Positions 32,501 through 47,022 of a DNA stretch of 64,000 nucleotides are shown here, piece after piece. The DNA is taken from assembly GCA_907165065.1 (NCBI GenBank), contig OU015523.1:117330246-117394245 (forward strand). Direction: 5' to 3'. The stretch is from Caprimulgus europaeus (Eukaryota > Chordata > Aves > Caprimulgiformes > Caprimulgidae). The notes below the pieces were generated by a model that was given only the letters and a program-made list of their open reading frames with translations, had not been told where the DNA came from and did no database searches. Position 1 is the first letter of the stretch, and each line of letters opens with the position of its first letter. The position numbers and the translations under genes were made by a program.

Positions 32501-33423
32501 AATTCACACAACTGCATTTTGACTTTCCAACATGAAAACATAATTACGAAAAACCAGTCCACCAGATTCACCAGGTTGTGGAAGATTGTTACTGAAGTCC
32601 TTTCTTTTTTTAATTTAGTCTTCATATACACATTTTTAGCCCTACAGAACTAAGAAATCAGAAGTTATTTATTCTGTCTTAGCCATGCAAAGAATATATG
32701 CATTTCCAACACCATCCTTAAAACACAACTACATAGTCTAGTGCAAGACTTTGAGCTAGGCTAGCAAAGTGTCTGAGCAGAAAAGGAACACAAGACCCCA
32801 AAAGAAGCTCTCCCATGAACAGAGGCACCAGCCAGGCCTGATTATTTTAACCATGTGTCATGTCACGCCTACACGCAACCATCATCCAACCGCAATAACC
32901 TGAGCTTCACCTCCAGTATCTTCAGTCTCCATCTACATCCCTGAACTACACATTCTACAGGATGCATTCCATTTGACTTAATGAATGTACTAATTGTCTG
33001 ACCAACGTACACAGCCAGGCAGGTTATGTGGCAAGCTAAAAAACCACAGACCTTGCACCAGCTCTATCGTCATGTGAACAACATCATTTTTTCTCTCCCT
33101 CCTCCATCCAACCACCATTTCCTAAGTTTGCACAAAACCCAAGGCTTTAAGAACATAACCTCTCCATCGAATTTTAGTGAAATCAGCCAACACATACAGC
33201 ACTGATTGATGGAAACTGAAAAAAAACCCAGCACTGTTATTTCTCTTTCATTCTTGCACAATATCCAACTAAAATCAAGCACATCACAACTTTTTTTTTT
33301 TTTTTTTAAAGGAGAAAAAAAGAGCTACAGAAATATTCAGACATCCAGCCAGATCCCCAAGAAGGCAGAGTTTAGTGACATTTATAAGACTTACTATCTG
33401 GTACATTTAAGCACCTTTAAAAT

Positions 33424-34387
33424 GCCCTCAGGGGTTGATACTGGTGCCAGTGCTGTTCAACATCTTCATCAGTGTCACGGACAGTGGGATCCAGTGCACC
33501 CTCAGCGAGTTCACCAACAAGATCAAGCTGAGTGGTGTGGTTGACACGCTGGAGGCACGGGATGCCATCCAGAGGGACCTCGGCAGGCTTGAGAGGTGGG
33601 CCTGTGCTAACCTCATGGAGTTCAACAAGGCCAAATGCAAGGTCCTGCACCTGGGTTGGGGCAATCCCAAATATAACTAGGGGCTGAGTTAAGAATGAAT
33701 AAAGAGCAGCCCTGAGGAGAAGGACTTGGGGGTGCTGGGGGACAAGAAGCTCAACATGAGCCGGCAACGTGCACTTGCAGCCCAGAAGACCAACCAAATC
33801 CTGGGCTGCATCAAGAGAAGCGTGGCCAGCAGGTCGAGGGAGGAGATTCTCCCTTTGTACTCCGCTCTCGTGAGACCCCACCTGCAGTGCTGCCTCCAGT
33901 TCTGGGGCCACCAACATAAGAAGCACATGGACATACTGGAGCGAGTCCAGAGGAGGCCACAAGGATGATCCAAGGGCTGGAGCACCTCTGCTGTGAGGAC
34001 AGGCTAAGAGAGTTGGGGCTGTTCAGCCTGGAGAAGAGAAGGCTCCAGGGAGATCTTTTAGTGACCTGAAAGAGCTACAGGAAGGCTGGGGAGTGACTTT
34101 GGACAAGGGCAGGGAGTGACAGAACAAGGGGACATTTCTTCAAACTGGAAGAGGGAAGATTGAGATGAGATCTGAGGAAGAAATTCTTTCCTCTGAGGGT
34201 GGTGAGACACTGGCCCAGGTTGCCCAGAGAAACCGTGGCTGCCCTCTCCCTGGAAATGTTCAAGGCCAGGTTGGATGAGGCTTTGAGCAACCTGGTCTAG
34301 TGGAAGGTGTCCCTGCTGATGGCAGGGGGGTTGGAACTGGATGATCTTTAAGGTCCCTTTCAACCCTAACCTTTCTTGATTCCATGA
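33424..34387 (+). mobile_element. CR1 LINE, 5'-truncated, about 960 bp
   Basis: Starts inside the reverse-transcriptase region: frames read LVPVLFNIFISVTDSGIQCT, FTNKIKLSGVVDT, then, after a frame break near 33678, DKKLNMSRQRALAAQKTNQI and LGCIKRSVASRSREEILPLY. The 3' UTR follows, ending near caaccctaacctttcttgattccatga. It is antisense to TMEM135 in intron 1. The normally conserved FADDTKL motif is FTNKIKL here, so the catalytic Asp pair is lost and the copy is inactive. Confidence 0.95.
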
Positions 34388-36715
34388 AAATGCACATTTA
34401 GAGATGATCAATAATGCTCTGTGGATGGTTCATATAATACATACACTGCAAGTCATTAAAAAGCCAAGGAAAATCTTCAAACTTAAGTCAAATGTACATG
34501 CTAAAAATGAAGCAATCCTCAGCATTCAAACCACTTAAGAACGTACCTCTGATTACTCAAGCAGCAGGCAGAGCTACAGACTAATGTCAGATTTCTTTCA
34601 TAATTATATTCAATTATTTATATGTTCTTTTATAATTGTTTGCAATTTAGTATGAATTTTACAAGAACATTATTCCTTTGCTGTATAAAAATTATTTTTA
34701 AGCGCTTTGGAGTAACTTAATCTCAAAATGCCCTCAGGTAACACTTGGGTTTTGAAAGACGCTGTTGTTCAATTCAGCAATTTTTTTTCTCATGCCTCCT
34801 CTTAAACATTCACATTTGTTGTTCCTCAATTAGCTCATGCCTCCTTGATTTCATGAATTACAAAACCTGGCTTCCAGATTTTTTCATTACGTAAATCAGT
34901 TCCTGCAATACTCTGAGGAAGAGCGTCCTGCTCTCTCCTCTGCCTTCCTCTGTCCCTTCTGAGATGTTACACGAGGATTATCATCGGGGGTTGGGTTGTT
35001 TTGGTTTGGCTTTTTTAAAGTTTTCCATATCATCCACCCAACTAAAAAAAGAAATGGACAGGAGTACTCATGTACTCTTTGAATGACATCTAAATTACCT
35101 TCAACCCTGGCATCACCCTCATTCCATGACGGCTTATCTTTGCCACTTGTTTCCTTTGTGCTTAAATGAGTAGAGGGCTATTTTTCATTCTCCTTCAAAT
35201 GCCTAACTCGTTGTAATTTTCAATTTTTTCCTTCTACCCTGAAATTCTTGCAGCTATACAATATACTATACAGCTGTACCAGCTTAAGAGAACAGATTTA
35301 CACCTCCTTGATAAACAGTCTCTTTAATGATTTTTGCTGGTTCCCAGTATTGGCAGCGTCTTTACCAAGACCTTTGCTCACTCAGTCAAGGTTGGGGCTT
35401 TCCCTGGTTTCCACCATTACTGCAATGCAGGCTCCAGGCTACTCCAGCTTTGAGCATAAATTCTTCAGTCCACCTGAATTCATTAACTGATTCTTTTAAA
35501 ATTCCCAGTACCTTAGGAAAAGACTATTTTTATTTTCAATTTATGAAAGAATTTTACTGGTCTGGCCCGAAAGCCACCGGAACAGAGCAGAATGATCACA
35601 GCCTGGCATGAAGATGTCACAACCAGGTTCTTCCTTTAGTAACATTAAGTTAATTTTAGTCATATTTAAGCCACCTTCTAGCACTTCTATTGGAATCTAA
35701 AGTCAAGAACACATTGACCTACATGTTATTCATAACACAGCACAGAGACACGGGACACTGCACAGTATTAAGATGATGAGATATGCCCAGCACAACACCA
35801 TCACACACCACCATCACAGCAACTCCAAGTACTGCGTCCTGACAGAAGTGAGTTTCCTGATGGCCCACCCCAGAGATCCAAGCTGGCCTACAGATGCAGA
35901 TCCAAGAGTAACACTAACATCCTTCTTAGTCTCCCCATCCTACTCCCAAATACACAATGGTTTGCAGCACAAAGAAACAAAAACACATTTGAATACACCC
36001 AGTAATTCCAGACTATAGAATACAATCTGTCTGTTCAGCCTCCTCGCACCCCTCAGAAACATGATGTGATGACTATGTCTATGCTGGCAGATGACACAGG
36101 ATCTGTTCTAGTGTGAGCTGGCCCCCCAGCTTTGCTCAGGACCAGTCCAAACAGCTATCCCTGAGAGAAACCGCACATGAAGCGAGCCTGAAGCAGCAGC
36201 AGCATGGCTGGTGTGCACCATTCATCCTTGGGCAGACCTCCGGCCCCATCCTACAGCCAGGAAAGTAATGCGACACTTCATCCTGCCTCACCTCATCTTT
36301 GGCTGGTGGTTCTGTCTTCATTCAACAGTTTTCAAAGTAATTCATTAGTGCAATAATTAGGTTTATTCCTGTTATTGTCTCCAGTGATTTATCTGTGAAG
36401 AGACTTGCCAGCTACCACATGCAAGACTACCTGGCCCATGCTGTACTAGCACTAATGTCCCTCCTGTGTTTTTTCTTCCTCCTGTAAGAAAAAAACACCT
36501 TATACTGGTACAATTGCTGACAGCGTTTGTGTCTTTAACAGTATGTTGCCCTAGGGAGCTTACAAAATAAATAATACAGATTAAGAGAAAGAATACAGAC
36601 ACTCAGGGGTCAAAGAGGGTGAAAGAAGATACCAGTGATGGAATTGTCAGTAGGAAAGAAGACTTTTGACACAGAAAGAAAAAGAAGCAATTGGCATCTG
36701 AGAACCTGAAGGCTA

Positions 36716-36737
36716 TTATAGAATCATAGAATTATAA
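36716..36737 (-). repeat. CR1-like terminal repeat scrap
   Basis: The short word tagaatcatagaattata resembles the repeated octamer at the extreme 3' end of CR1 in reverse orientation. No CR1 body is attached on the right. It is either a severely truncated insertion or coincidence. Confidence 0.3.
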
Positions 36738-39700
36738 GCACAAGAGGAAGCAGACATGGCACAAGTATGAAAAATATTACAAATGAGACCAAAATGAGTA
36801 TGAAATTACTATGAAAAGAGTATCAAAAGTGAGACAAAAACGAGTAGGAAAAGTTTATGAGAAGAAATTAAGTGAAAGAAATCAGTAAAATATAGCAAGC
36901 CTCAAGGATCATTAGAAAATGTACTGGAATAGCAGACTCAGGTTAGAACATCTCAAAATAATTGGCTGAAGCATTTCCCAGCCCAAAGGGGATGTGGAAC
37001 AGACCCACTGGCACTGCCTGAGGCCTGGTGCTCCTCTCCTCCACACCAGCAGATCTGTCTGGGAGAGGCGTTTGGAGTCGGGAGTGAACCAACAGCCAGT
37101 GTGAACCACGAAAGAGCCAGTGCTCAGGCTGTTCCCTGGCTCTCTCATTCAGCAGCAGAGGCAAGCCCAGTGAAGGAAGGGCAGCAGATGCGGTGGGAAG
37201 GGGTTGGTGCTGGGGAGGAAAGGCAGGAGAGATGTTGGTGGGGAGGGGAAGGTCTGTGTTCAAGAGGGGAAGGGCAGGGCAGAAGTTAGGCTGGAAAGGC
37301 AGGGAGGGAGCCTGGCTTAAATTAAGTGAAGAAAATAAATGATCTGATCAGACCAGGAGAAAGAAAAGGTGAAAGACACGAATGACTCATCTCACAGGTA
37401 AAAAGTTAAAAGAATTAGCTTAACTGCAAAGTAGCAAGCAGGTGATTTTTACCTTATTTAGATTAAGAGGAAATACTACCACTGTATTAAATCACCTCTG
37501 AGATGCTACAGGGACTTCATACTAACGACTGAGCATATACACCTACTGCAAAACAAGCACCATCATCAAGCAAGTGCTTAAAACCTACAGACCCTCGGGA
37601 AACAGAGGACTTGCTCTAAGGCATGTGATGAATGGCAGACTTCCCCTGGGAAATCAACAGAAACACCAGGAAACAGAAGCTGAGACCATTCAAATCCAAT
37701 GTTCCAGCCTCCCATTTCCCTTCTCCCAGTTTTATGCAACTTCCCTGTGAAATCATTCCCTTCTCCCCACCTCTGTGAATTTCCTCTGTGAAGTCTGAAT
37801 TCAGAAGTCTGAATTTCAGTTTTGAAAATAAAAGATGACACCTTCACATTTTCTTTAGCCTTGACTAACCTAAAACAGAAGTATAGACAGAACAAAGTAC
37901 AACAAACTGATGAAGGACTTGTTCAGTGGAGTTTTCTTGAGATATCAAGGCAGGCAGTTTTTTAAAAGTCTAATTATAAGGTTTAGGGGGGACTGTTTGG
38001 GGTTCCTTTTGCAGGTATAGGTGTTAAGGAATTTTTAACTTTTTAATTTTCTTTTTTTTTTTTTCCTGTAAAAGTGAGTCCCAGAAGATTTGTGCATTGG
38101 GACACTTTGTGAAATACACACAGTCATCTTATGAAATAGGCATTCCTGTCAGCCACTTTGTATGGGGAAGGACAATACAATTTAGATATAAAACCTGCTT
38201 TTGCTAAAGCAATCAATTTGTACTGGAGCAAAAATAAGACAGTACAGGTATGATACCTAAAGATTGTATTTTTTCCAACAACAACAACAAAAAAAAAAAA
38301 CTCCAGCACAGTTATTAAAAAAAAAACAACCCCACAGTACAGCACTACTTAAAAGCAAAGACTCTGCAGTCATTTACTGAAAACCAGTATTTTACTCATC
38401 AAATACTAGCACCACTTAATTTGGCTCCATCAGTCTCACACTAACTGAAGAGCTACAAAACGTTTAAGAGATGTGGAGGGTAGATGTTATGAGCTTGGAC
38501 TCTGGATTATAACTGTCCCTAACCCTGTTCTCTCCCGGAACGACCTCTGGCAATTTATTCTCATCTATTCATTCTCATTCATTTCCCCACAAGCTTTTGT
38601 GAGAGGAAACTCTTTCATCTACTTTCCTTAGTTATTAGCTTGTGGCAACAGGAGGAACAAACAAGCAGAAGCCATTTTACTGGCTTGACACAGAAAAATG
38701 AAATGCAATTTTTGGTTGCTGAGCTGTACAAAGGATTGGGATTAAGCAGAACCAGAAACATTCTGAACACACACTGATACAACTCTAAAGATAAGATAAC
38801 TTAAGCTCATCCCCTTATGCGAATCTCAGAATACAGAAAAGGACTGCACATTTGTGCTGTTTGGCTGTGATATTTCACTTACAAATACAAGGTTTTCAAG
38901 CACAGCTTTAAGTCCAGCAAAGAATGACGTTACTGATGACTCTCTTAATTCAGGAGTGTTCTTTTCCTGCCGAGCTACTTAATGTGCAAGGCTTCTGCTT
39001 CCTTTTCTGCTGTCCCCATAGCACCCTTTCACTCTCCACCTCCACTCTCCACCGGCTCTGGTGCTCGTCAAACCCTACTTAATAAATCAATTAAATTTAT
39101 TAATGCAGCTGAAAATGACCCCAGCTAAAAGCAGGGTAGTGATCTCTTCTGGGTTAGTGAATGAATCGAATCTACTCAAGGAGAGAAGAGGTCCAGGACC
39201 ACACAAAGAAAGGAGTACAGTTATGTTTCTGGGAGCAAATGAGGGCAAGTGCTTCCTCCCTCTTTAGGTAGCAGCAAGATTTTAGAGCAGCTCAGCTTTA
39301 GGTTACTCTGATAACTCAGGTTAAACTCTGTCAACAAAAACCTAAGAAAGTTAAAAACTGTAAAGAAGGCAGAGTGAAAACTGACACAGATGTTTTGCAG
39401 TACAGCATGACATTGGTTGAGAAGGCTCCCACCCCACCTTGGATTTGTGACAAGATGTAACAGTTTGTGGTGCCATAATGTGAAACAAATCGGGAAAATA
39501 TCTGGGATTTTGAGGTTTGTTTTTCTTTTCAAATAAATAAAAAGGGGGAGCTTTCCCCTTAACCCGTGACTGCACAACAGAGTGAACTCTAACACAGCTA
39601 TGAGCAGGAATCTCTTTACTAGGCTAGGCTGCTGGAGAACTTTGATTTAATTACAGAGCTGCTTAAGCTACTTTATCTTTAGCCAGACCCGACAGATCAG

Positions 39701-40659
39701 CACTACAACTCTCATGGCTCATTTCAGGCCCATTCTCTGCTGGTACAAGTATTCATGCTCTCAGACAGCAAACTGGATCAGAAAACAGATCCAAAGGAAA
39801 AAAATGCTGGGAAGGGGGGCAGGAGGAGAGGGAATGTTCTTCCCTGCATTAGTGTCCTGACCCAGCTCACTGTATGCTCACACAAACAGCTGCCATTTCT
39901 GTTTGTGTCAGTTCAAAGTGAAAACGTTCACTGTCACACACAACAGCTCCGTAGGTCCACACTGCTACCAAAGTTATTAACCTTTTTTTAGAATGTAATT
40001 GGATATTGTGACAATTTTCACTCAAGGAACACTGCAATGGAAGCTTAAACGAATTATGTCAGGACTGCTGCGGTTCCACTCCTTCCCTTCTCTTTATTAC
40101 ATATCTTGATAATGTTGTTGTACCAGCACTGGCACAGAGTTGAAAGTACAGACTCAACAACCTGTTGTTCTTTCTTTAAGGCTTATTTTGGGGCCAGCCC
40201 ACTAATTAATCCTCCAAGCACCACTACAAGGAGAAACACAGAGGTGGGGACAGAAGGAAGTGCTCACCTGCAGGATTCCAGCTTAGATCAGCTTTCAGGA
40301 TATGTTTACACAGATGGATGCAAACAGATCCTGACTCCTCTACCTACTCCCTAATTTGCTGGAAGCAAGCCAGCTGCAACTGAGGTGACATAACCAAGTC
40401 TAACTGTACACTCAAGCTAAGGTTCCTCACCTGTAGGATATTCTCTGAATACTTAAGACTCCTGTAGCTTTAATATATATATATTTTTTTAGCCTTGCTT
40501 CATTATACAATGGAATCTCCTTGATCCCAAGGCGCTGATTACCAAGGTGTCTCCAACAGCAGTACACGTGTGTATTACACCTGCTGCTGCCAAAGACACA
40601 ACACCAGCCTCCCAGGCAAATACTAAATGTTTTTAATCCAGTATCATAGGTACTGGAAA

Positions 40660-41821
<1,162 letters not shown>

Positions 41822-41830
<9 letters not shown>

Positions 41831-42180
41831 TGTGTGTCCGGGTGTCCGTGTGTCCGCGCGCGCTCATGTGTATCCGTGTGTCCCTGCGTGTCCGTGTATG
41901 TGTCCGTGTCCGTGTGGTGTGCGTCCGTGTTCCGTGTGTCCGTCCCATGTGCGTGTGTCCGTGTCCCGTGTGTGTACGTGCAGTGTGTGTCCGCCCGTGT
42001 CCCGTGTGTCCGTGTCGTGTGTGTGTCCGTGTCCCGTGTGTCCGTCCCGTGTGTGTGTGTCGCGTGTCGTGTGTGTCTCTGTGTGTCCGTGTCACGTGTG
42101 TATGTGTCCATGTGTCTGTGTGTCCGTGTGTGTGTGTGTGTCCCGTGTGTGTGTGTGTGTTTGTGTCCGTGTGTGTCCCT
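41822..42180. repeat. GTGTCC/GTGTGTCCGT-rich minisatellite-like repeat
   Basis: About 350 bases consist almost wholly of gtgtgtccgtgtcccgtgtg-type words with variable unit length, so it is an interrupted GT/GTGTCC array. It begins about 270 bases upstream of the TMEM135 start codon. The alternating purine-pyrimidine character suggests Z-DNA potential, and the array is probably length-variable. It creates long open frames on both strands that encode only Val/Cys/Arg/Ser or Thr/His/Arg repeats. Confidence 0.9.
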
Positions 42181-42360
42181 GGGGGACAGTGGGCAGTCTC
42201 GGGCCGTATCTCCCGGCGTGGCTGAGCAGGAGAACAGCAGCTGCAGACACCGGGGAGGTGACAGCGATGGCATTGCCGGGAGAAGCTTCAAACAGGCCGA
42301 TTCCCTCTGGTTTGGGAAGAACAGGGGGTGATCCAGTGGAGTTTTACAAAACCAGGGAGG

Positions 42361-42412
42361 CAGTGACTGGTAACCTGGTTATAGTTCAGTGACTGGTAAC
42401 GTGGTTATAGTT
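42361..42412. repeat. Perfect-register tandem duplication, 26-bp unit
   Basis: The unit beginning cagtgactggtaac occurs twice back to back with a single C/G difference. The near identity implies a recent duplication. Confidence 0.9.
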
Positions 42413-42772
42413 CAGTTGCACAACTGGCATCTGGTTCCAGCTTGAAATGCTGACTATTTGGGCACTAAATGGGCTGGGAGTCACAGGACGGGGGATTTCA
42501 TGTCAGGTCTCTGTTCAATAACAGTTTGCAAACAGTCCTGATGGAACAAGGACACCCCGTACCTGCTGTGCCGTGGTCACCTCAGGAGAAGTTATTTCGA
42601 GACTTAATGGGAGACACATCCCGAGGCAAATAGGAACATCAGCGAAGCAACCTGCAGTCAAACACAGGCTTGGAACAGAGCCACAAGAAAATTCCTCCCC
42701 CATACAGCCTGCCTCCAAATTCTCCTGCTGCAGAGTTCCCCTCCTTGATCAGACTCCAGACCAGTCTGTACC

Positions 42773-42805
42773 ACTGGTACCAGTACTCTGTACCATGGTA
42801 CAGAG
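42773..42805. repeat. Adjacent 12-bp and 20-bp perfect palindromes
   Basis: actggtaccagt (42773-42784) is a perfect 12-base palindrome. One base later, 42786-42805 is a perfect 20-base palindrome with half-site ctctgtacca. Both centre on GGTACC/CCATGG-like words and share the tgtacca/tggtac core. Confidence 0.9.
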
Positions 42806-43546
42806 CAAAAGCAGGGCGAATTGGTCAGTAATTTTGCAAAACCTCATCCGTTCCTTTGCTGGGAGCCTGCTGTGGGTGCAGGAGCGTCCTTGCACTTCAG
42901 CCTGAGCCGCCCGTAGATGGGTCAGTTGGGCGGTTCACAGGGCTCGGAGTCACCACGAGACTGTTTGCAGGCTCCCAGCAAATCTGCTGTGGGACATTTC
43001 TGTCCTAAGGAGTTCAGCTATGCTATTTCAGCCAAGCGTGCTTGACTGACCAACTCTGTGTGAGGTGGAACTCTGCCTATGGCAGGTGCTATTTAAAAAC
43101 TAGTAGAAGACCCTGGAGATAACTTTAAATTCAGCTGTAGTGTGGAGGTACAGCTCCCCTGCGGCTGCGGTGGCGTGGCCAAGGGAGTGAGTATTGCTGT
43201 GTTCTGACCCTCGGAGGCGAGCAGCGTTGGCATGATAACCTGCAACGTTGTCTGGACTTTGGCTTGGACCCAGTGCCTTGCTTGCTGGTTTTGTATTACT
43301 CTGTTAAAGAGCTGCTTGTGGGCAGAAAAGGCAATTATTGCCTAAGATATGGATCCTGGCTCCCTTGCGTGCGTGTTCTGGCTTTGCTGCTACTCTGGGC
43401 TTAAGGCTTGCTTGCTGCCTTGTTTTTGTGGGCAGGGAACTATGGCATATACAATATTAATGATTGCACAAGCTAATAATGTCACTTCTGAACCACATTT
43501 TTGCAACACGGACCTAAATTTGCAGGATTTGTCCTGCTCAAGTTAA

Positions 43547-43835
43547 GGAATCACAGAATTACCTGGATTGGAAAAGCCCTTTACAATCATCAAGTCCAAC
43601 CATTAACCCAACACTGACAAGTCCCCAACTAACCCATGTCCCTCAGCACTGTGTCTACATGACTCTTCAATCCCTCCAGGGATGGGGACTCCACCACTGC
43701 CCTGGGCAACCCCTTCCAATGCCTCAGAACCCTTTCAGCAAAGAAATTCTTCCTCACATCCAGTCTCAACTGCCCTTGGTGCAACTTGAGGCCATTTCCT
43801 CTTGTCCTGTCACTTGTTCCTTGGTTGAAGTTAAA
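43547..43835 (-). mobile_element. CR1 LINE 3' fragment
   Basis: Minus-strand CR1: the 3' end at the left reads aatcacagaattacctggat, followed by ccaaccattaacccaaca, gggactccaccactgccctg and aagaaattcttcctcacatc. Similarity fades after ctcttgtcctgtcacttgtt. The subfamily differs from the 46.1 kb copy. Confidence 0.88.
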
Positions 43836-44425
43836 CTGGTAAAGAAAGACCCAAGATACCCTGATCATTGTGCAGCAACCCTCATGTTTGCCTCTCTCCT
43901 CTTGGGCCAGCTGAGGAAGGCTCTGATGATGCACTAATAAAGAAAGCAGCACAGCCCTGACCTTGTTCCAGGCCTTTTTCCATGAGGTTGCAATACTCTG
44001 TTCTGGGAAGAAGCCCTAGGGGAAAAGTGGCATGGGAATACTGCTGATAGCCCAGTTGGCATCAGATGCCAACCCAGGCTACTCTGCCCTGGGAGAAACT
44101 TACCCTTGATTGGAACTGGGACAAAATAGTCTTGGAAAAGGAAGGAGTCACATGAATTAAAAAAACTATGAGGACCTTTACTTTTGCCCCTGTAAGTACC
44201 TGGGGTTTTCATGAGCAATCCTTGTTGCATGGACAAGGCTGTACACTGAGAATGGCTGCACACTGTCTCTATAATGTTGCTTAAAGGAACACCAGTGATA
44301 AATCCCACAGTGTCAGGCCAGGTGACGTGACACATGCTGTCAAGGACGTGCCTTGTAATATCCAGGTGCCTGGGAGAGAGTTACTCAGAGCAGTTCCAGG
44401 AGTGAGCTAGGGAGTGAGCTGATTA

Positions 44426-44666
44426 TGGCGTTACACCAGGGGAGGTTCAGGTTGGATATTAGAAATAAATTATTTTCCAAAAGAGTGTTCAGACATTGGA
44501 ACAGGCTGCCCAGGGAGGTGGTGGAGTCACCATCCCTGGAGGTGTTCAAGAAACATGTAGATGTAGCACTCAGGGACATGGTACAGTGGGCATGGTGTTG
44601 ATGAGTTGATGGTTGGACTGGATGATCTTAGAGGTCTTTTCCAACATTAATGATTCTGTGTGATTG
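44426..44666 (+). mobile_element. CR1 LINE 3' fragment
   Basis: 240 bp of CR1 3' UTR (accaggggaggttcaggttg, ggaacaggctgcccagggag, ggttggactggatgatctta), ending in the terminal repeats attctgtgtgatt. It is nearly the same sequence as the tail of the 56.7 kb copy. Confidence 0.9.
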
Positions 44667-46070
44667 CTAAACAGCGTGAATGGTGGGGGAGTTGGGAGAG
44701 CTCAGCTTACTGCCTTCTCCTCATTAGTGCAGAATCAGATATACCAATGTGTCTGAATGAAAATGTAGGCAGCCAAAAATGTCAGATAAGCATGTGAGCC
44801 TCACTAGGCAAGGACAGGTACAATACACCCATCTCCATGCCTTGTCCCACGTGAAGGAGCGGTGTGGAAGCATCTCACTGCATTTAAACTCAACTCTGCT
44901 CCAGTTGCCCACATCCCAGTTTGCAGCTGGGTTAACAAAACAGAGCTTGCAGCACAAGTCCAGGGCCAGATTCAGTCTTTGACAAGAGACCTTCACTGGT
45001 GGACAGCACTGCAATCGTCCAGTTTACCTCTACGGGTGATAACTGGTTATTTTAGGGACTCGGATAGCTTGAGTGGCAACTGCTGAATGAGGAAAAATAG
45101 TCCCTTCCTCTCCAGGTTTTAGTGGGTCACACAGCCTGAGAACATTCTCTGCTAATATCTTCAGTGTCTGACAAATCCGATGTCTGCAAGCAAATTACGT
45201 GTCTCATCCCAGCGCATGAGAGCGGCCGGAGGTGTGGAGGATTCTGCCTGCCTTCACAGCAAGGAGGTGTCAGTGGTCCGAGGTGATCTGGTTGGGCATC
45301 CAAGGTGCAGCGTTTAACTAACTGGAACAAAATCAGACAGGAAAACAAAGAAAACGAGGAAAGAAGCCAAATGGGGAACTTGGTATTGCAGGAGGCTTTG
45401 CCTTCCAAATGCATTGGGATTTGAGAAATCTTCTAACCATTTTTACATATCAGAACAATCTGGAAGCATTTTAGCTTGGAAAAAATGTAATGCTTTGCCC
45501 TCTCCTCATGCTGCTGTCCAACTTGTGTGCGCTTTTTTGGCCATATATTTATTTTCTCCCTTGGGACAGGTGGTCCAGCTTTTCCCTACTAACTCGTGCA
45601 GTTCTCAGTGCCTGAACTTTGCTTTTGGAAGTAGCTTCTCGTCTGACAAGAACTGCCCTTTCCAGCAGAAGAGTTTTTAAACACTCACTTATTTTCCTTC
45701 TTTTCCCATTCTTCCACTCTCATTGTTTTTCTCCTGCAGTTTGTTCTTCTGACATCTCTGTGATTTTCTCATGCCTCCGTCATAAAGTTTATGAAATCCG
45801 GACTGAAAAATATTCTGCTACTCAAAAAGCTAGGGATTAAATTCATCCTTCTGCTCAGGTCATTGGAGGCAATGTATACACACAGACATCTGCTTCCTTC
45901 AGTAAACTGTGTAGGACCTTGGAGATGTTGCTATGCTGTCTCTTCTCCAGGGAGCTGTCAGAATATGGAAATTTGTGAAAAAGAACAAATTTCAGAAGAG
46001 AGCTGAAGGCCTTTGAGAAAGGAGGTCTGGACTTTTGTGCCATCAATGATATGTCTAGGGATCTAGAATC

Positions 46071-47022
46071 ATCATAGAATCACAGAATGGCTTGGGTTGG
46101 AAGGGACTTTAAAGATCATCCAGTTCCAGCCCCTCTGCCATCAGCAGGGACACCTTCCACTAGACCAGGTTGCTCAAAGCCTCATCCAACCTGGCCTTGA
46201 ACACTCCCAGGGAGGGGCAGCCACAGCTTCTCTGGGCAACCTGTTCCAGTGTCTCACCACCGTCAGAGGAAAGAATTTCTTCCTCAGATCTCATCTCAAT
46301 CTCCCCTCTTCCAGTTTGAAGGCATCACCCCTTGTTCTGTCACTCCCTGCCCTTGTACAAAGTCCCTCCCCAGCCTTCCTGGAACTCCTTCAGGTACTGG
46401 GAGGTCACTAGAAGGTCTCCCTGGAGCCTTCTCTTCTCTGGGCTGAACAGCCCCAACTCTCTCAGCCTGTCCTCATAGGAGAGGTGCTCCAGCCCTTGGA
46501 TCATCCTCGTGGCCTCCTCTGTCCATGTCCTTCTTGTGTTGGAGGCCCCAGAACTGGACAAAGTACTCCAGGTGGGGTCTCACAAGAGTGGAGTACAGGG
46601 GTAGAATCTCCTCCCTCGACCTGCTGTCCACACTTCTCTTGATGCAGCCCAGGATTTGGTTGGTCTTCTGGGCTGTGAGTGCACATTGCCGGCTCATGTT
46701 GAGCTTCTTGTCCACCAGCACCCCCAAGTCCTTCTCCTCAGGGCTGCTCTTGATTCATTCTCAACCCAGCCCCTAGTTATATTTGGGATTGCCCCAACCC
46801 AGGAGCAGGACCTTGCACTTGGCCTTGTAGGACTTGATGAGGTTTGCATGTTCTCACCTCTTCAGCCTGTCATAGTGCCTCTGGATGGCATCCCATCCCT
46901 CCAGCGTGTTGACCACACCACACCACACAGCTTGGTGTTGTTGGCAAACTTGCTGAGGGTGCACTCGATTTCTCTGTCCATGTTGCCAATAAAGATGTTA
47001 CACAGCACCAGATAGTCGACTC
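46071..47022 (-). mobile_element. CR1 LINE, 5'-truncated, about 950 bp
   Basis: Minus-strand CR1 whose 3' terminus is atcatagaatcacagaatgg at 46071 and whose truncated 5' end is near 47022. On the minus strand it encodes broken reverse-transcriptase C-terminal frames: IECTLSKFANNTKLCGVV, DKKLNMSRQCALTAQKTNQI and LGCIKRSVDSRSREEILPLY. The catalytic FADD appears as FANN, so it is inactive. It is close in length and sequence to the plus-strand copy at 33424-34387 but inverted relative to it. Confidence 0.95.

Noticed and set aside
33417..33962. 181-codon minus-strand open frame
   Set aside because: Antisense shadow of a CR1 reverse-transcriptase remnant read on the plus strand.
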